64,000 nucleotides of DNA, taken from NCBI GenBank assembly GCA_014529385.2, contig CM043943.1, positions 102,031,855 through 102,095,854 on the forward strand, written 5' to 3'. Positions 10,184 to 21,802 of the stretch are shown here, piece by piece (position 1 is the first letter of the stretch; every line of letters begins with the position of its first letter). The stretch is from Adiantum capillus-veneris (lineage: Eukaryota > Streptophyta > Polypodiopsida > Polypodiales > Pteridaceae). The notes under the pieces are model-generated. The model made no database searches. It was not told the DNA's origin and saw only the letters and a program-made list of their open reading frames with translations. The translations under genes and the position numbers were made by a program.

Positions 10184-13100
10184 ACTTCTCTAGGGTGGCT
10201 TCATCTTCCCACGTTGCTTCTTCTTCAAGATAGTCTTGCCACTGAACAAGGTGATCTCTGAGAACTCTATCTCAAAGGATCTTCTCTTGAGACTCCAAAA
10301 TTCTAGAAGGTTGGAGTTCCAAGATTTTTTAAGTAGGCATGACAGTTTGTTAATCATTGAGAAGTTGATCATCACTGGGAATGTAGGGTTTTAATAAGCT
10401 TACATGAAATATATCGTGGACTTTGATGTGAGCTGGAAAATTCAACTTGTATGCTTGGGTTCCTATACACTTGGTCACTTCATAAGGGTCATAATAACGT
10501 GGACTAAGGTTCTTGTACTTTCCAAGTGATAAGGTACTTCCCTTTGGATGAATCCGTAAGAAAACCTTGTCACCTTCTTTAAATCTTCTTTCGGATCTCT
10601 TACTATCTGCATACTGCTTTTGAGGATCCTGAGCTCCCTAAATATCCTTTGGGATGGCTTTTATTTGATTTTTCATTTCTTCCAGCATCTTCTTAGATGC
10701 TTCAACTCAGATGGTAGGGTCAGAAACGTTGAGTAGAGAGACATATTCTTGACCATACAAGGCACAAAATGGGGTACCCACTGCTTTGATGATGAGAAGC
10801 ATTGTAAGCATACTCCACTAGAGGTGAAAATTGAATCCATCACTTAGGTTCTCTACTGCAATAAGCTCTAAGAATATATTCAATGACTTGGTTAACTTGT
10901 TTTGTTTGACCATATGATTGAGGATGGTAAGTGGTACTAAAGTTTAACTTTGTTCCAATTGCCTTGAAGAGTGAGGTCCAAAAGTTTGAAGTAAACTTCA
11001 CATCTCGATCGCTTACAATCCGTTTGGAAAATCCATGCAGTCTGAATCTCTTTAACAAATAGTCGTGCAATGTCAGATGCGGTAAAGGTTGTCTTGACTG
11101 GAATGAGATGTGCAACCTTCGTGAGTAGGTCAACAACTACCATGAGTGAATTATAACCTCCTTGTACCGTAGGTAATCCAATGACAAAGTCCATACTTAT
11201 GCATTCCCATTTCATTTGGGGAATGTTTAATGGTTGAAGTTTACCGGGAAGTTTAATTCTCTGAGTTTTAATCCTTTGGCATGTCAAGCATTGACGAACA
11301 TAGAGTAGAACATCTTCCTTTTGCCCAGTCCAATAGAAACTTTTTTGTACGGCATTGAGAGTCTTCGTATATCGTGGGTGTCTTGAAGTAGGGCTATCAT
11401 GGGACTCAAATAAGATAGAATTCTTTAAGTTAGGGTCCTTTGGTGCACATAACCTATCTCTATAGTAGAGACAAGGTCCATCACGTGAGAAGTGTAACAT
11501 TGAAGGTATATTCTTTGAATCCCCAGATTGAACAAGGTTAAGCTTCCTTTGATACTCTAGATCAGATGATGCGACTTTCTTAAACTTTTCAATGATTGGG
11601 TTGTTGAGTATAGATATGAGGCTCAAAAAAAAAATTCGACTAAGGGAATCTACAACCGTGTTTTCTTTTCCGGGACGATAGATAATGTTAAAGTCAAATT
11701 CTTGCAAAATTTCTACCCATCATCTTTGTCACATATTCAAGGTTGCTTGGGTGAAAATCCACTTTAAGCTCTTATGGTCGGTTATAAGTCGAAACTTTCG
11801 TCTCAATAAATAGTGTCTCCACAACTTTAGAGCATCAATGACTGCCAATAGTTTAAGATCGTGGGTGGGGTAGTCCTTTTCATGAACCTTAAGCTTATGT
11901 GAGGTGAAAGCTATTGGTCTGCCTTCTTGAGCCAATACTCCTCCAATTGCTATTCAACTAGCATCAGTGACGACTTCAAAAGCCTGGTGAAAATCTGGTA
12001 GCTTTAGGCATGGTGCTATAGTCACATACTGCTTAAGTTTATCAAATATTTCTTCGTGTAGTGGTCCCCAGCTTATCTTCACTCCTTTCTTCAAAAGATC
12101 GGTCAAGGGTAAAGCAATCACTGTATAATCCTTTCTTCAAAAGATCGGTCAAGGGTGAAGCAATCACTGCATAATCCTTTATAAAGATTCTATACCATCA
12201 TGTGATTCCCAATAATCCTCTAAGCTCACTTGCATCTGATGGCTGAGGCCATTCAATAATGCCTTGAACTTTAGCAGGGTCCACTAAGATTCCTTCATGC
12301 AAAACAATAAATCCCAAATACTCAATCCTTGGAGTGAAAAATGAACACTTGCTCGTCTTTGCATGTAGCTTGTGTTTTCGAAGAATATCCAACACCTTTC
12401 TGAGGTGGTGTTCATGTTCTTCTTCATCCTTTGAGTAGATTAGAATATTATCAAAGAAGACAAGAACAAAGTCATCTAGGAATGGCCTAAAAATATATTG
12501 CATCAATCTATTGAAAGCAGCTGGAGCATTAGTCATACCAAATGACATTACTATAAACTCAAAATGTCCATATCGGGTGTTGAAAGCTGTCTTTGAAATA
12601 TCTGATTCCTTTATTTTGATTTGATAATAATCAGATCTTAGATCTATCTTTGAGAAGACCTTGGAACCATGTAGTCTGTCTAACATTTCATTGATTCGTG
12701 GGATAGGATACTTGTTTTTAACTGTTACCTGGTTTAGTCCTCTGTAATCAATGTAGAGTCATGAACTCCCATCTTTCTTCTTTTGAAAAATTACTGGTGC
12801 TACCCTACTTGATTTACTCGGTCTAATAAATCCTTGTTCTATAAGTTGACGAAGTTGCTCCTTTAATTCAATGGCCTCTGGTAACGCCATTTTATAAGGT
12901 CTCTTTGACACTGGCTCACTTCCTAGAAGAATCTCTATCTCATGATCAATCTCTTGATTTGGAGGAAGAGAGGTTAGATCTTCAGGGAAGACATCTGAAT
13001 ATTCATGAAGCCAAGAGGGTTTTGTAATGCTTGATTTTGAATCCATCTTGTTCAGCTTGACCACAAATATTTGTTGACCGGCCTTCATACCTTTGAGTAG

Positions 13101-13480
13101 ACAGTTGGCTTTAACTAATTGAATCTTTGGAATCCTATTCTTTCCATGTACTTCGACTCGCTTTGCTTGACTATGTCTAAAGCTCATACTACCTAGGCCA
13201 CAGTGGATGCTAGCGTGATTCTTAGATAACCAATCCATCCCAAGAATTCCACCATACATTCGAGCCGGTAAAGTTCTAAAGAAATCTGAAGTAGCATGTC
13301 CTCCTAGTTCAAAGTCAAGGGTTCCCATAGAATATCGTGATACCACGGTTTTCCCATTAGCCAATTCTACTATCATGGGTTTACCTTGTTTTTTATTCAG
13401 GTTCAACTTTCGCAAGCATTTTGGGGATAGAAAAGAATGAGTACTACCACAATCAATGAGGAGGCTAAAAGGTTTATCTT
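10184..13480 (-). pseudogene. Gypsy pol: protease, RT, RNase H, integrase, chromodomain
   Basis: Read from high to low coordinates. Protease around 13440-13475 has LLIDCGSTHSFLS, with the usual DSG/DTG changed to DCG, and later GGILGMDWL. RT spans about 13000-12198. An in-frame TGA at 12759-12761 splits it, and the catalytic FxDD motif reads FFDNILIYS, so the second Asp is lost. RNase H (11729-11935) has TDHKSLKWIF. Integrase (11707-10840) has CLTC of the zinc domain, MDFVIGLP, SDRDVKFTS and YHPQSYGQT, with a frameshift near 11000. A GPY/F-like segment (HVSLLKPYIP, about 10380) is followed by a chromodomain (DHLVQWQDYLEEEATWED, about 10200-10280) with a stop. RT contains a 46-bp tandem duplication at 12084-12175. 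The gene is dead. Confidence 0.85.
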
Positions 13481-13559
13481 GATGGGTTGCTGATGTTTGA
13501 ATAACAACAAATTTTCTTTGGGCTCCAGGGTTGTCAATAGTTGCATAAATTCTCGCTCT

Positions 13560-14513
13560 CTCTTCTTCTTCACCAAGGGTAGGCTCTCCTAAGACTGCAT
13601 GTATATGGACATTCCTACCTTGACCTCTTCCAAAGGCTCTCGCTACTCTTCCTCATCCACCACCTCATCCATTGTTATGTCCAAAAGGATGGTGTCTTTG
13701 ATCTACTTCAGTTGTTGCTTCTTCTCTATTAGTCATACGTGGACATCTGTTCCGATAATGTCCCAACTCTCCACATTCAAGGCATCAAACATCCAAGCAT
13801 GAAGGATGTTCAGCATTAACAACATACGCTCTTTGTGGTTGTCCATTATTATTGGGAAGCCTTATTGGATGTCTCACTCCATTAAAACTTTAATTTTGTT
13901 CAAATCTTCTTCTAATCCCTTTCTCCTTCATTAAGGGCTTAGCTCGTAGTAAAGTATCTTGCATAGTAGGTTTCATGGCTTCTAATCGTGGGCTGATTGG
14001 TTCTCTTAAACCTTGACAAAAACGGGCTACCCCCTGCTCTATGGTCATTGGCTAAGTGTAACACCTAAGCCTTACAAACTTTGAGTAGTACTCTTCCAAG
14101 GTTAAATTGTATTGCTTCAAGGTAAAGAACTCATTCATCTTTAATGCTTCGTGTGCAGGAGGTAAGTATCGTTCCTTCACTACTTGCTTAATTTCTCTCC
14201 GACTCTGGGAGTTCTCCAATACTCCCATGTCACGACAATGTTGTTTCCACCATAATTTCGCTTCACCGGAGAGGCGAAACATCCCTAGCATCGTTTGATT
14301 TACAGGTGCAGTCTTTGTAGCCAAGAATTAATCTTCCAGAGATTCAGTCCATACTCCCGCATCCTTCTCAATATCAACACCCTCTTTGTTAAAAGAAGGT
14401 GGTTGCATTTGTTTCAACAATAACTTCTTCTCCTGAATCTCCGTATAGATAGCATCGTTCTGAGTGTTTTCCATTATAGGAGTGATTTGAGATTTCCCCT
14501 GAGTGTACATCAA
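13560..14513 (-). pseudogene. Gypsy gag with CCHC zinc knuckle
   Basis: ORFs 14513-14328 and 14324-14052 are in one frame, separated by a stop. The capsid region has GEAKLWWKQHCRD and ERYLPPAHEALKMNEFF, typical of plant Gypsy gag. The nucleocapsid zinc knuckle CLECGELGHYRNRC lies at 13743-13784, with a stop just before it. It precedes the protease and follows the primer-binding site by about 500 bp of AT-rich leader (14514-15038) rich in CACATGACTTAACCAATCA-like short repeats. Confidence 0.8.
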
Positions 14514-15038
14514 TGTTTATAATAACTCAAATCAATAGGGTACTTTCCAAATTTAGACTTATCTAGTCTACTAGAAGCTCAATTGTATGACTTAACCAAT
14601 CATTACTTATCCAATTCATTAAAACTCAATCACATGACCTAACTAATCTTGCCTTGACCGCTCCATCAAACTTAGTCACATGACTTAACTAGTCATGATT
14701 ATCTCATCACATGACTTAACCAATCATGGGTCATCCAATCACATGACTTAACCAGTCACGGCCCATTCAATCCACCAAAAAAACTCACTTTCATGAATTA
14801 GCCAATCAAACAATTTCTTTGTACAAAAACAACTCAATCTTCTATTCATAAAATCATCAAAATGTCATATAGGGGTCTACAAAAGACCTCTCCATGAGGA
14901 TACATAATAGAGGTTTCAATGATAATTATGGTACACATTCAATCGACATAATGTGATATCTCTGCGAGTCAAGTTATGAGTATAGAAAACCATACACACA
15001 ATCAAGCTTGAAGTAGACAATTTAATCTTTTTAACCTA

Positions 15039-15051
15039 GGCTCTGATACCA
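15039..15051 (-). promoter_or_regulatory. Primer-binding site, initiator-Met tRNA
   Basis: The plus strand reads GGCTCTGATACCA, so the element strand reads TGGTATCAGAGCC, complementary to the 3' end of initiator tRNA-Met. It is 2 nt from the LTR end at 15054 and fixes the element's direction as minus. Confidence 0.85.
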
Positions 15052-15053
15052 AT

Positions 15054-16706
15054 TGTGAGATCCCCAACCCCAAGAAGAATGGGGCGACTTGATAGATGGC
15101 CTTTCTTTATTCTCCTTTTCTGTTGACGACACCCTACTCCATTTCCACAAAGTAGAGATACGAGCAACAAAAGAGAGGAAGTCTTCTATCCATCGTTTAT
15201 GTGGTTATAAGGGTCATACGCCACAAGCCAGGTCGGTAAATCTAAGATTCTAATGAAGTTGTTTCCTAACGTAAGATGAAATCCCATTGACATATTTACA
15301 ATCCATAAACAATGCTTTTTTCTCCACTTTTAAGAGGCACCACCTCCAACCAGAAACCATAAATATGATATGAGACTTAGTCTAAACTAACTAGTAATCT
15401 TGTGGGAATGTAGATTTGGGAAGTCTCGACTCTTGGCACGATGAGTTTCTAATTTCACTTCTCTTAATAAGAGGGAGTGGAGAGTTTCTTGACTAATCGA
15501 GACCACCCATCCTTGACTGGCAAGCTGAGCCAGCCTCCACTTTTCACCCCACACACACTTTTCTGGTTGTTTACTAATTACTACCACACACACTTTTTTG
15601 GTTGTTTACTAATTACTACCACACTGTTTTACATATACAAATAATGTTCTTTAATCAAATCCAAACACAGATTCTTTCATCCAGCCCTTCAAACATTACC
15701 AAAACATTTCTTTCTCAAACATGGTCTAATGAAGAAATTCCTATAATTCAACAAAAAATGAATCTTTCAATTATTCTTAAGAGTTTCCGCTACCCGTGAA
15801 CTTTATCTGTCTAACCAACAGAGCCTTTGCAAAGGATTTACTTATTCTCTAACCGCAAAATGTGCATACTTTCGCAGTCGCTAACCGCAAGGAAGCATCT
15901 CGCTAATCGCAAGGCATCCTGCTAACCGCAAGGTATCTTGCTAACCACAAGAGACAAAAAGAGAGCCGATAACCTCAGCTTAATCTCCGCTAACCGCGGA
16001 ATCAAGTCGCTAACCGTGAGTTCCATCTGGAAACAAGATATTCTTTCAGCAATTGTTTTCTTTATGTTATTTCTCAAACAAGATTAACTAACTTCTAATA
16101 TCAAACAGAGATAGTTTATCAAACAATAATAATAAATCAAACAATTCCTTCTCTACTCTCTGAAATCATATGCTTGTTTCTTGTCATATCATCACATCTT
16201 TTGGAAAATTTAAGGAAATTCTTAGGCTTGACCTACCTGTCATCATGTATAACGATGATGAATTATAAATTCATCTTACCGTATCGGCAACACGTTTGAC
16301 TACCTCTCGTGGTTCAGGTTGGACGGCTTCGACTTCTTCCGCAACCAATACCTCTGCCTGAGCAACGTTTGGAGTAGTTGATGCCTTCCTCTACATCTTT
16401 CTTGGAAGTGAAGCAACATGAGCGTCCTTCGAGCTTCGAGTCACTCGCTTCGGGAAAGTGAGAAAGAGAACTCAATAATTTGAGGGACAGTATGATGATG
16501 GTAGAGAAAGAAGTTGGAGGTGGAGATGGCTTGAGGATAAGAGCTTGAGGGAGAGAAGGTAACTCCAACGTCAAAGCAAGAGAGCTTCCGCTTCTGAGAG
16601 TGTGTCTCCTCAAAGTGAAGGGAGATGGGTCTTTATAAAGACTCTCAAGGCCATTGAAGTATAGAGGGAGGAAGGAGAGATAAGTTCATGCACATTCATG
16701 GCTGTT

Positions 16707-16738
<32 letters not shown>

Positions 16739-17353
16739 TTGCGGACATGGATTTTGATGCGCAATTTTGAACCTCTTGGATGAAACTTGGCTCCCAAGAA
16801 AAGAGCTCTAAACTAAGCTCCTCCTTTGTTTCTTTCCTAAAAGTACTCCTCCTACTCCTTCTCCTCTAAAATTACTCCTGCTTTCCTAAAATTACTCTCT
16901 CTTTCTAGAAGAGTCAACTCTCATCCTTAGATACAATCTTGAGGCTTAAGTTTCCCATCAACCTTATTGTTTTCAAATGAATAAGGGTCATAATTAATAG
17001 TTCTAAAGTCCAATTTTTGATGTGATCGTTCGATTAGAATTCTCTCTCACTTAATAAAATGAAAACCTCAAATATTTGCAAAGTAAGTGCAATACCTTTT
17101 ATTGAAAAATGTTGGGTACATTACAACATGCATAACTGGCAATGATGATTATATGCATAAACTCATGCTTAATTAAAGGAAAATTTATTATCTTTAAGAA
17201 ACGAGGTGCTCCTTAACCCAGCAATGGAAATACAATCAATGGATGGAAACCATTGAAAATAACTTAACCCACATATAACAAAGAATAAATTATTTAATGT
17301 TGTAGCCAACTAGCATAATTAAGCTCGACATAGGAATCCTCTAGAGAAAAGAG
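15054..17353 (-). repeat. 5' LTR of the chromodomain Gypsy
   Basis: About 2.3 kb; begins TGTGAGATCC on the plus strand next to the primer-binding site. It contains a TATA-like TTTATAAAG at 16631-16640 (minus strand), an (AT)n run at about 16712-16738, and a motif cluster of GCTAACCGCAAGG repeats at about 15840-16020. The outer boundary is set by where similarity to the other LTR ends, and no clean CA end is seen there. Confidence 0.75.
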
Positions 17354-18308
17354 GCTATGGAGCAATAGGATTAATAAAAATATAATTAAATTACCCTTTA
17401 TTAAGAACTCCTTTGTGTGTTATGTGATGTAGAAAGGCTTCACAAAAGATTAGTCTGGCAGCAACACTTCCTTGCACTGTCTTGGAAAATTGTGTATAAA
17501 ATTGGGTGTGAATGCTCCTTATATAGGCTTATGGGGGTTGCTTGATGGCCAAGGCTTGCCCATACCTCCCTTGTTAGCCCCCTCTTGACAGAAGAAGAAT
17601 TAGAGGTGTCACAAGCCTCTCACTAACCACTAGAGGTGTTCCATTTTACCTAATTAAGTGATACACCTCTCTAGTCCATACTTAGCCTCCATGCCACACT
17701 CCCACACTTGACCCAACACTTGGCACAAGACTACACATGACCCATGGCCATACATGATGGGATTACATGCCCATGCATACCCATGCATGCACATCCTCAT
17801 ACATACCATACACATACCTTAGGAAATACTAACCTTAGGCTAACTCGATCTATACTAACCTAGATTCAATTCTATAACTTGCTAACTCGAGACAGACCTG
17901 CAGGTAACAGATATTACTACCTGCCATAAATAGAAGCTTTCAATGTTCGGATCCTATTTTTAAGAAAATCTGGGTCGGTGCATAGTTTGACGAGATGGTC
18001 GACCCTAGTCCATGCCAGGGGTGAAAAACTTTCTATTTTTGGAGTTTTTTTCACAAAAACTAAATTTGGCCAGAATTAAAAGTTCTACAAGGATCACAAC
18101 ATAAAAATGACATCTGATCACTGAAACCTGCTAATAATAGCATCTTTTGCCAAACTGATGATTAGACTTAAAATTTTACATAGGTAACCCTCTTCTAGGG
18201 CAGGTGAAGACCTTATAATTAACATTTCAGTGATTACTAACACTAACCACTAACCTACTAGCACAAAATATCCATTGACCTAACCATAAAATACATGTCA
18301 CCTCAATA
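17354..18308. other. Non-coding stretch
   Basis: No gene or known element is recognised. It has runs of CATGCATACCCATGCATGCA type short repeats around 17760-17820, and otherwise AT-rich unique-looking sequence between two retroelements. Confidence 0.45.
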
Positions 18309-18313
18309 CATGT

Positions 18314-18465
18314 TGTTGAGAGAGAGAGAGAGTGAGAGAGAGAGCACATAAATAGAACCCCAAAGTGTGTAGAATACACATATGAGATGATGTATATATA
18401 GAGGGGACCTGGGTGCCATATATAGAGAAGCCATATATTGAGTAGCTTCATATATAAGCTCAATA
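18314..18465 (-). repeat. 3' LTR of the small-LTR element
   Basis: 152 bp, matching 28732-28865, with an expanded GA microsatellite (about 18317-18354). The inner edge has a short purine-rich tract on the element strand (GAATGGGGT). The terminal CA has become TA on the plus strand. Confidence 0.8.
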
Positions 18466-19039
18466 ACCCCATTCAAATAAGGGTCCCTAACTGTGGATGA
18501 AATAACCCTTGGGGGATCAAGGGAAAAACCCACTGCTCTATATACACCCACCGTTATATTATAAAGATCATTGAATGTACAAATGTTCATGAGGAGTTAC
18601 ATTACTTCTATCCTATCAAATACAATAATGAATACAAAGGTTCACTAAAGACGTGTAAAGGCTATCAATTAACTCGTAATCAGAAGTGTCTCCGTGAATT
18701 TGCTGTGTAGCTTGTCATCAATATAGCATCACCAAACATGTCTTCATAAATCTTTTATTGTCACCAAGTTTGTCTTCATGAAATCAATTCTTTGATCAAT
18801 CCTACATAGATCATAGACTCAAAAAACATAGTCATGAAAATTATTAGCATTGTTAGTGAAATAATTATGTGCACAATGCCATAGGAGATGGTTCGCGATG
18901 CCACTCTTTTGACGACATATATACGCATGACAACATATGGTACATAAAGTATGAACGTAAAAAGTACAAGATGCGTGATTACATGATGCAAATGACATGT
19001 GTATATACTACATAAAACAACATTTATCAACGTAGTGAT

Positions 19040-19177
19040 ATCAATGAATATCATCAAAGTATTAACAAAACATCACCATTGTATCAATAAAAATGAATAA
19101 ATCATCATGGTATCAATGAAAAGCATCATGATATCACCGAGAATAATCATTGTATCAACGAAAAAACATCATGGTAT
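19040..19177. repeat. 43-bp satellite, left part
   Basis: Degenerate copies of a unit containing CATCATGGTATCACCGAGAA and CCATGGTATCAACGAAACAA. The array continues at 26964 after the nested gag-only element. Confidence 0.7.
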
Positions 19178-21802
19178 TGAGGCGGTCCGGGGTGGGAAAC
19201 AAGAAGAGTAGCCCCTAAACACCCTTCGAGGCTCCCGTGCTGCTCAATTGGGGCTAGGGCAAGCACAATCAGAGACAATAACAACCCACAGCCAGAAACC
19301 AAATAAGAAAAGGGACACCACCTAATTGTAGATGCAAACTAGGATGCACATGATATCTCCTTATACTCAAATGCACAAAGAGAGGGGAATGCACGATAGC
19401 CACACATACCAAACACAAACATTCACCATGCCAGAGAGAGGTAAGAGCACAAATCAACTTGAGCAACTCAGTCTTTGCCTTAAAGGCTAGATGCACACAA
19501 AGCTTGACGAGAAATAGAGAGACAACACAAAACTTGACCTTGTTGCCAATACACAAATTGTCTTAGGGTCACAGGAGCCCACTCACCGAGCACCCTCTTA
19601 CAATTGACTTTTCAGGCAAACAATTCAACAAGCCCTCAAACCATCAAGCATGAAATAGCACAATAGACTTCAAGGACAATATACCTTCAACCACCTGATG
19701 AGCCAACTTATCAAGTCAATTTGGAGAGAAGAGTCGTAGTTGTAGCATACAATTGCACCCAAAACTATGAATCGTATTTATGGACAAGAGTAGGCTACAA
19801 GTGTGATGTAGATTATGGTATCACTCCACTCCTCTAGATGGCATAACTAACTTCAAGCTTCTCCATGCACCTATGTGTAGTGATGGAATAGAGCACTCAC
19901 AATGCACACACTCTACACAACTAGGCTTGAAGAGTGGTGTGTTATGTGTTGAGAATGGTGTGGTGTGATCATGTGATAATTTACAAGGGAGAGAAGGGCT
20001 CTATTTATAGGTTTTAGAAGCCCCGATTAGGATTAGACCTAATCAAGTTTATTTGAAAAAATCAAAGATTATGCATATTTTATTTTTTTAAATGAGGGTG
20101 GGTCTCTCTTGTCCATTGAGTCACATGGATGTGGGCTCAAGGGAAGAGAATTATTGAGGATGAAAGGAGAGAGAGATTGAGTGAATAATTTGAGAGTGCC
20201 TACTCTAGTAGAGGGTGCATTTTATAATAAGGTTAGTGGTTAGTAGTTAGTAATTATAGTTTGAAGTTAGTAGGATGGGGTAAAATTACATGGCATATGC
20301 ACTCAATGTGCATTATATGATTTATACAATGATAAAAAGTGAGAGAAGGATGAGAATATACACATTTTGGTGGAAACCACAAGATGTAAATGAAATTTTC
20401 CACCTTCTCCTCCAGTGAATGAAGCGGTTGTAGAGCTTTGCCGGTGCAGTTCTTGTGACCATGGGGAAGTTTAATTCTCCATGATCAAACTCCTCCTTTT
20501 GCAGGGCTTGAGCTTGATTATTTTCTGATTTTTTCTCTTTTTATGAAAGGATGAAGAGGTTATGGTAATATGAATTTGATTCTAGAAAGAGAAATTGAGC
20601 TATATGTGTGTAGAGATGATAATCTTTTGAGCTATGGAGTAAGGAGAGATAGAAATGGTGAAGAAGATGAAGTAAGCCATGAAAGTTGCAGGTTTGAGTG
20701 AGGGATGGAGAGGAATGAGTGTATTGTGTGTGGAAGTGGGAAAGGAGGTGAGAGAAGACTATGGGTTACTTTGTGAGAAAAGATGGCAGACTCGGGTCCA
20801 CTCAAAAAATCACAGCTCATCGGTGGTTGCTCCAAAAATCACCAAAATGTTTGAGGTGATTATTCAGCTTTTGTTCCACAGTTTCTCTTTTGACCACCAC
20901 TCCAAATTCGGAGTGGAGATGGGTGCCAAAAATCTCACCAAAAAGCCTGTTTTTTATGCCTGCAAAAGACTTTTAGTGGCCCCCTCCTTTGTTGAATTTG
21001 TACAATGCATCCCAGAGTGAACCCCTCCTTTGTCATATCATAATACAAAGCATCCAAGTTGCCCTTTACACATGCATGGAGGAGGATTATTGGTGAATAA
21101 AGAAATATATACATAGTGGGACTAGTGTATGGACTATTCATGGATTTTAGCTCAATGAGCACATGGTGTTAGAATAATGGGTAAAAAAAGCTATAAATAA
21201 ATATGGAGGAATTATGGATATGGAAAGATATTGGAATCATATGATATGGTCCCTCTTTGTATTATTTTGGGTGAAAGAGGAAAAGGTATGCAAGTAAATG
21301 AAAATAATATAATAAACATGACTAAGAAAGTAGAAATCCATTTTTTTGTTTTCACGAGGGTGAGGGTGAAAATGTGGGGGTGATTTGTACAAAAGAAAAA
21401 TATGAGCTTAAAGTATGTACACATTGGCAAAAAATACACTTATGGTGCAAGAGGATGAAAAAAGGCATACATAAGTTTAATAAAACACACGCCTAGGTAT
21501 AAATATTTAAATAAAATATCAAAATAATTATAAAAAATCTCTATATTTAGGCCATATATATAATGAAATATTTACACACAAAGGCCATAATATACCTTTT
21601 TAAAATTATTTTTTTATTTTTTTGGCTCAACTAGCCCAGTGACTAGCTAATTGAGGATTTTTAAGAAAATATGGAAAAAGTCCCCTAACTCACACGCGCC
21701 TATGTACAGTGAAATGGTAGGGATAGCCATAGTGTTTGGGTGAATTTGGTAGGGTGACGTAGCTTACTATGGCAATTATGGAAAGCCGAAAAATGGCTAT
21801 CA
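19178..21802 (-). repeat. 3' LTR of the gag-only element
   Basis: 2,625 bp, closely similar to 24347-26963. A minus-strand TATA box, CTATAAATAG, lies at 20001-20010. The last part of the gag-like ORF (21700-21802) reads into this LTR. The antisense ORF 20679-21020 has a counterpart at 25849-26190, but the two differ at many residues, so it is unlikely to be a gene. Confidence 0.85.

Larger units (their letters stand above)
8034..17353 (-). mobile_element. Ty3/Gypsy chromodomain LTR retrotransposon, degenerate
   Basis: Direct repeats at about 8034-10183 and 15054-17353 flank a minus-strand gag-protease-RT-RNase H-integrase-chromodomain region. The right repeat is the 5' LTR: an initiator-Met primer-binding site lies just inside it. 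The 3' LTR lacks about 330 bp of its terminal part, homologous to 15054-15382, so the left end is truncated and no target duplication can be read. All coding parts contain stops or frameshifts. The chromodomain places it among chromoviruses. Confidence 0.85.
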
